From NCBI GenBank assembly GCA_025201765.1, contig MU623402.1, positions 1 to 64,000 of the forward strand: a DNA stretch of 64,000 nucleotides. The letters are read 5' to 3'. Made by a program: the position numbers and the translations under genes. The stretch's first letter is position 1. Every line of letters starts with the position of its first letter. Positions 59,230 through 64,000 of the stretch are shown piece after piece. The notes under the pieces were generated by a model that saw only the letters and a list, made by a program, of their open reading frames with translations, did no database searches and was not told the origin of the DNA. The stretch is from Daldinia sp. FL1419. Lineage: Eukaryota; Ascomycota; Sordariomycetes; Xylariales; Hypoxylaceae.

Positions 59230-59742
59230 TTACTGCTTCCCGCGTAATCTATGTAGAATAGAAGTAATGAATGATACGCGTGGCTTCTTATGAGGGGTTG
59301 AGATATTTTTGGAGACGTTCGGTACTGCTTTATTTGTTTCCTTTTCGCTCCGTTCCGACGCCTTTGAAGACCGAATAGAGTGTTCCTCAAGAATGCCTAG
59401 TTTTTGCCTAAACACGAATTTGACTTTAGCTTGATCTACACTATCAAACTTGGAATATTCGTTCAAGACATCACCAAAAGGCATTGTTAATAATTTTGGA
59501 GACAAGATGTGTTCAGGAGGGCTGTCCAATGTAATAATCGGTAACTCAGTATAAGGAGTGCGCTGACCGGAAGCTCTAGCGCTGGGGTTAATTTCAGCTT
59601 CAAGTTTCCTCTTAGAGTCGAGACTGATATCTGCAATCATCTTTTCTGTTTCGATTTGCCAATCCGCCGCGGAATCGAAGGTCAGTGCTTTGGACTCAAC
59701 ACTAGAAGTGTTTATAGGCCCTGGGGAGTCGGTTGTGGTCAT
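59230..59742 (-). CDS. Hypothetical protein
   Basis: This single-exon frame of 170 residues starts at the ATG at 59742. I recognise no family. The sequence is hydrophilic and probably mostly disordered. It contains a Ser/Pro-rich N-terminus, a central segment with mixed helix propensity (MPFGDVLNEYSKFDSVDQAK) and a basic C-terminal tail (HKKPRVSFITSILHRLRGKQ) that could be a nuclear signal. Length and low stop density alone support it, so it could still be a chance frame. Confidence 0.45.
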   Translation of the reverse strand: MTTTDSPGPINTSSVESKALTFDSAADWQIETEKMIADISLDSKRKLEAEINPSARASGQRTPYTELPIITLDSPPEHILSPKLLTMPFGDVLNEYSKFDSVDQAKVKFVFRQKLGILEEHSIRSSKASERSEKETNKAVPNVSKNISTPHKKPRVSFITSILHRLRGKQ

Positions 59743-60379
59743 ATTGACGAAATTACTATTGATATTCCTAAGCTTAGTATGATAAGGTTTATTTTATGGA
59801 TAATGGTGAAGGAAAAGGAAGATAAAACACCGGAGTAGCAATATATAGCATATTTAAATATATATACCCGAAAACAAAGTCTTGGTCACTATTTTGCAGA
59901 TATAGGGCTTGCAATATACCTAGGTTTTCGGGCATCCTAGAACAATTTCCCAAACTGAATAATGTGCTTGTTCAGAAACAGCGTTGTTGATACGACTGAT
60001 ATCCTTAAACTAAAGCTTTGACTAGCTCATAATCCTTTTAGTCGCTATCGATATAGCTATAATACTACCTAGGTAGATAATAGGTGATGCATTGAGTGTA
60101 GCGCCTGCTCGTAGGAAATATTTTTATTTCTGTCCTCTTGCTTTCCATCGAGCCCCTTCTTATAGTTATAGGCCGGGTAGCTTAGTAATGGCCAGGTGTT
60201 CGAATATTATTTAGTGTTATTGTAAAGTCTCTGTTATAGGAAAGAAGACAGGCGTGGACACGACCCCTAATACTCAAGAAATCGACTTATAGGCGGCTAC
60301 TGCTATGTTACCGTCCATGAATATAGAGGCAATGCATTGTGAAACTATTTATTAGCATTAACATCTAGCGTTGACCGTG
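59743..60379. other. Intergenic region
   Basis: 637 bp, AT-rich, between the hypothetical gene and the 3' end of the compact Zn2Cys6 gene. Nothing recognisable. Confidence 0.6.
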
Positions 60380-61681
60380 CTAAGGAACCCAGCCAATTTC
60401 CTCAATTGGCCATCGAATCCATAGCCGATATCCCTCATCCAGCACAGAATATATCCTTTCAACCAAATGTACACCCCAACCTTCTATCCACCAAGTGTAA
60501 TCAAGGCGTTGAAGTAAAACACAGAAGAAAGCTAGTACACATAATGCCTCGTTATCGCGTTCCTTCAATAGCTTTACGAAGTTTTCGTGAACTTTGAATA
60601 GCCACATAAACGCAGCTCTGAGTCGTTGGTCATCTGTATAATTGCTACTGTAAAAAAAGACGAAGCTTCGCTTTAGTAATTCTGTTCCGTGAGTAAGTTC
60701 GTCTAATTTTTGTGAATCTTTCACGTAGAACTTGAGAGTATTTTCTAATTCTTTAAGCCCTTCATGCTCTGGAGGCGTCGTCGCTTCCCAGATTTCATTC
60801 ATCTGTCTGCCGGATTCGAATATAAAACCCAAGGACAAGACAGAGTGCATAGCGTCGCAATTGAGTTCTAAAACACTACGCATGCCTCTAAACAGAAATA
60901 ACCATTCGGGCATGACTCCATTCGATACCAGGAGGAGATTATCTGATTCCTTTGGGCTAGCGAATGCGATATAAGTCGTAAGCATGCTAAAGAAGAATAT
61001 GGGTACTGAGTCGTCAGGGGTTATGTCATTAAGCACTGTAAGTGCTATAGATGAGGATGCATTGTGATGAACCATGGCTTGTTCGACTAGGACATCTCTC
61101 CGTTGAGGCTTAAACCTTGCAAGATGTAGGGCCGAAAGGGAAAGAATGCCTCTGAGGACATATTCAAAAGAAAATCCCATCCGCGGTGCGTTCACGCGCC
61201 AGAAATTACGAACCATTGGCTCGGTGGAAAAAGTGAAGCATGTTGAAGTAGTAAAATGATGAAGAAGCTCGAGGTCGAGGGCACTAAAACAACCTGCCGG
61301 CGTAGGCTGGTGATGAATAGAGGTATCTGTGGGAGATGTGACCTGGCTACCGGGGGCATGTCCGGTGCTACTGGTAACGACTTGAGAGCTAGGGGCAGGG
61401 TGAGCCAACACATTGAAATCGCAATCAATGCCGCGTCTAAAGCCAATTAGTAACTGTGTATATTCGCCAGGTGCCTAAAGATATTAGCTTGATTATTACC
61501 TTATACAGTTGCGACAAGACGGTCGTGTTTCGTCACACTATGGAAATACGATTAGAACGATGTATGCGAGGTGCATTTTACTCGGCAAGCCCACCTTAAC
61601 CTTCCTAGACTTACACACTCGGCATCCAGTCCGAGTCTTCGCATGCGGTCTTCGGGTAGCCTTTGGCGTTGGCGAGGCCAT
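60380..61681 (-). CDS. Compact Zn2Cys6 transcription factor
   Basis: The product is 393 residues from three exons: 61681-61595, 61537-61500 and 61436-60380; introns are 57 and 63 nt. The zinc cluster is assembled across all three exons: Cys20-x2-Cys23-x6-Cys30-x6-Cys37-x2-Cys40-x6-Cys47 (TGCRVCKSRKVKCDETRPS, then CRNCIRRGIDCDF). A linker of about 45 residues follows, then a C-terminal region LDLELLHHFTTSTCFTFSTE with YVLRGILSLSALHLA, typical of the short UPC2/sterol-uptake-like and related regulators rather than the large fungal_trans type. Without splicing, the first frame stops at 61538, so the cluster would be missed. Targets are unknown; the flanking genes are a hypothetical protein and a secreted propeller protein. 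Confidence 0.88.
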
Positions 61682-62040
61682 GCTTAATAGGAGGACATTG
61701 AATCTTAGCACAACGGACGTTATCCGACATAAGTTGGGGTAGGGATTAACCGAATTATAAAATTCTTCGTAGATACTCGGAAACGCGCGGCGATTACGAG
61801 TCATGCATAGAAACTTGGGTATTGAAATTTGCCAAGTACGAATACGATGATGATCGTAGTTACATCCCTGGTCTCGTATTCGTAGAACTACGGAATTACG
61901 AGCAGCCCCGTATCTACTTTGCTACATCTAAAATTCGCCAGTTGCGCACTGACCTAAGCCACGATCATAGGGGTACACTATGTATTACTTCAAGACTAAC
62001 TAGGCAGATGTGTAAATAGTAGGTTTTAACTTGTTCAGAT
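61682..62040. other. Short intergenic region
   Basis: 359 bp between the Zn2Cys6 gene start and the 3' end of the secreted propeller gene. No feature is seen. Confidence 0.6.
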
Positions 62041-63930
62041 TCAAGTACCATTGGCCGGCTGGGTATACAAGGTCCCGTTGATGGTAGTGGATAGTGTGCC
62101 GTTGGCATCAAAGATGTTTGTAAGCGCGTCAATGGACAGATGGAACCCGTCAGGGCTGGTGACTTTGGTGGCGTTCGTTTGTCCCATTTGAACCAAGTCG
62201 GAATACCAGTCAATCGCGTTTAAAGTGATCGTAGGGTTTCTCGTTGTGACATTCTCTGTACCATCGAGAAAAGTAAGCCCATCATCAGAGAAGTTGGTGT
62301 ACTTCACAGCAACAGACTCTACACCTGTGGTGTCGGCGTTCGTAACGATAGCAATCCGGGCTAAACCAGCGGCTGCGCCATGCATTGTATACTCGCCACT
62401 AGGAATAAATAATGGTGGCGGAGGAACGTATCCTGGCTCATAATGGGTAGCCCACGGGATAGTATCATTTAGAGGCTCAACATGCAACAATGGTACTGGT
62501 TGGCGAGAGGTGAAGTGCGCCATCATCACTCGTTCCGTCCTCCCCGCTGGCTCGGTGGAATTAGGGCAAGGAAGCGGATTAATTCCACCACAAGCTGGCG
62601 CGACAGTAAGAGCCTGCCAGTAGACTAGGCGTGTGGCGTCTAAGGAGAATCTGGGGTCGGCCCGTCCGTTCCATTGCGGGTCATTAATGCTACCGGGACT
62701 TCCGTCACCCGCCGCATTGATACGCTGACCGTAGTAATCCCCACGGTCGCCATACCGATCAAGGAGATACGGCTGAAAGAAGCGTCGCTCGCCATTATTC
62801 CGAGTTGAAGACGCCGCCGTCACAGAGACCAAGTCCGTAATAGGAGGAATATTCCGCATACCAGCCATGAACATCTGCCTATTACTACCCCGAGTATCCA
62901 TAATTGCTATCCATTCGTCGTCAGCCGAAATATCAATAGGGTCGCAGTATTCGGGATGGCTTGTAAGCCTACGAACAACGCCCGTTGTCAAGTCAACGGC
63001 GAAGACGTCAATATTCGATGATTCTCTCGGGAAACCAACATATGTGGCCTCCCTACCGCTTCCACTAAATCCCCTAAATTCACCTACGGTGATAGCTTCT
63101 TGGTTGATTCGTATTATGCCGTCTTCGATTACGAGTGGTCGATTTCCGATGCTCTTGCTAACTAGAATGTTTACATTCATCAAGTCATATCGAGGTGTCT
63201 TAGGAAGGCCCGTTGTTGGTGACGGGTTAAACGCGAGCCGCCCAACGTATCCTTTCTGGTCCAACCTTCCTGCAGTACTAGTAAATGAATTGAAGCCAAT
63301 GTGTACGTTATCAGGATGCAAACGCAATTCACGAATAACCCCGCCCTCCCCTGATCCATCTACGGCAATGTTCCAACGAATAGAATGTATAAATGTTAAC
63401 TCAGGGACACATTCATCGCTGCTAAGATCGAATTCGCCGCAATCTATGATATTCGCACCGGCCAAAATCCGTCTTCCGTCTCGGAATGCTTGAGGATAAT
63501 CTAGATCATCGGTTCGGCCGACGGTGTTGCCATCTGGTATTCTGCACGTAACACATTTGAACGGGCTACCATTGGAAAAAGTAGTGCCGTCGGATTTAAT
63601 GAGTATTATTTGGTCGCCAACATATATATCTTGTGACCGTTCCCTCGAATCAGATGAACCAGTATAGTTAACACGCGCAATAACGTGATTGCCGTCAGGT
63701 AAGAAGCTTCCTGTCTGTATTAGCCCCCCGTGCTGTAGGATGCAACCTGTTCCAAGAGGGTCGACCTCTGCGGTACATGAACTTTCAGAGCCATCAGATA
63801 CGGGCGGAAGCGGCAATTCAACGACATCGATGGATTCAGGTTCAGGAGGGGGAGGTATGTCCGCCTTTGAGTGGACGACGGATGTTATTACACGAAAAAG
63901 GATAAAGAAAAGTGTATTCATGATAAACAT
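62041..63930 (-). CDS. Secreted beta-propeller protein, fungal saponin-hydrolase type
   Basis: This single exon encodes 629 residues from the ATG at 63930 (Met4 is an alternative). Residues 1 to about 22 form a signal peptide (FIMNTLFFILFRVITSVV). A Pro-rich start (PPPPEPESIDVVELPLPPV) leads into a CTAEVDPLGTGC block and repeated blade-like strands (SFLPDGNHVIARV, RELRLHPDNVHIGF, ISADDEWIAIMDTRGS, FSLDATRLVYW) of TolB/WD40-like propellers. About ten cysteines and many N-glycosylation sequons fit secretion. Fungal proteins of this layout are often annotated as saponin hydrolase, an extracellular glycosidase that removes sugar from plant triterpenoid saponins. The assignment is from recall of the family pattern, so activity on saponin is not shown here. 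Confidence 0.78.
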   Translation of the reverse strand: MFIMNTLFFILFRVITSVVHSKADIPPPPEPESIDVVELPLPPVSDGSESSCTAEVDPLGTGCILQHGGLIQTGSFLPDGNHVIARVNYTGSSDSRERSQDIYVGDQIILIKSDGTTFSNGSPFKCVTCRIPDGNTVGRTDDLDYPQAFRDGRRILAGANIIDCGEFDLSSDECVPELTFIHSIRWNIAVDGSGEGGVIRELRLHPDNVHIGFNSFTSTAGRLDQKGYVGRLAFNPSPTTGLPKTPRYDLMNVNILVSKSIGNRPLVIEDGIIRINQEAITVGEFRGFSGSGREATYVGFPRESSNIDVFAVDLTTGVVRRLTSHPEYCDPIDISADDEWIAIMDTRGSNRQMFMAGMRNIPPITDLVSVTAASSTRNNGERRFFQPYLLDRYGDRGDYYGQRINAAGDGSPGSINDPQWNGRADPRFSLDATRLVYWQALTVAPACGGINPLPCPNSTEPAGRTERVMMAHFTSRQPVPLLHVEPLNDTIPWATHYEPGYVPPPPLFIPSGEYTMHGAAAGLARIAIVTNADTTGVESVAVKYTNFSDDGLTFLDGTENVTTRNPTITLNAIDWYSDLVQMGQTNATKVTSPDGFHLSIDALTNIFDANGTLSTTINGTLYTQPANGT

Positions 63931-64000
63931 GGCCAGTTACAGTGCTGTAATAGCACTTGAAAATTCCGGCCTTGGGGAATCTCACTTTTAGATTTTTTAA

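Overview
The window is genomic DNA of a filamentous ascomycete, most likely a sordariomycete and perhaps Xylariales-like. Evidence: many short spliceosomal introns (about 47-218 nt) with CTAAC-like branch sites, two Zn2Cys6 regulators and a C2H2/fungal_trans regulator, a GH35 beta-galactosidase, a siderophore-type acyltransferase, and long intergenic DNA studded with CCTA/TAGG motifs. I placed the exons by eye from splice consensus, reading frame and family continuity. The lineage is an inference. I find about 19 intact genes and one broken gene.

1-20 kb: an acyl-CoA ligase, a five-exon secreted GH35 beta-galactosidase, an aldo-keto reductase and an SDR that are divergently transcribed, an orphan protein, a SidF/SidL-type hydroxyornithine acyltransferase, and an AIF/AMID-like flavoprotein. 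The strongest non-coding signal is here. The 12-mer TTATCWGATCCG, which contains the GATA-factor SreA/SRE iron-regulator site ATCWGATAA on its other strand, occurs five times. All five copies lie upstream of the ligase, the acyltransferase (three copies) or the flavoprotein. I read this as a local iron-responsive group centred on siderophore acylation.

21-35 kb: an F-box-like protein, then a minus-strand block with an atypical SDR, a Zn2Cys6 regulator, a secreted BBE-like FAD oxidase and a P450, interrupted by a truncated gene relic beside AT-rich DNA. It resembles the tailoring part of a secondary-metabolite cluster, but no PKS, NRPS or terpene synthase is present.

36-52 kb: a large C2H2/fungal_trans regulator, followed by about 11 kb with no gene I can support. 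That stretch holds simple repeats and one of two related LTR-like short repeats; the other is at 23.8 kb. At its far end is an isolated gene for a cysteine-rich protein I do not recognise.

54-64 kb: the vacuolar SNARE Vam7, a small secreted AA1-like protein, a short hypothetical protein, a compact Zn2Cys6 regulator and a secreted beta-propeller protein of the fungal saponin-hydrolase type. The window opens with about 100 bp of nearly pure C, which may be an assembly artefact.
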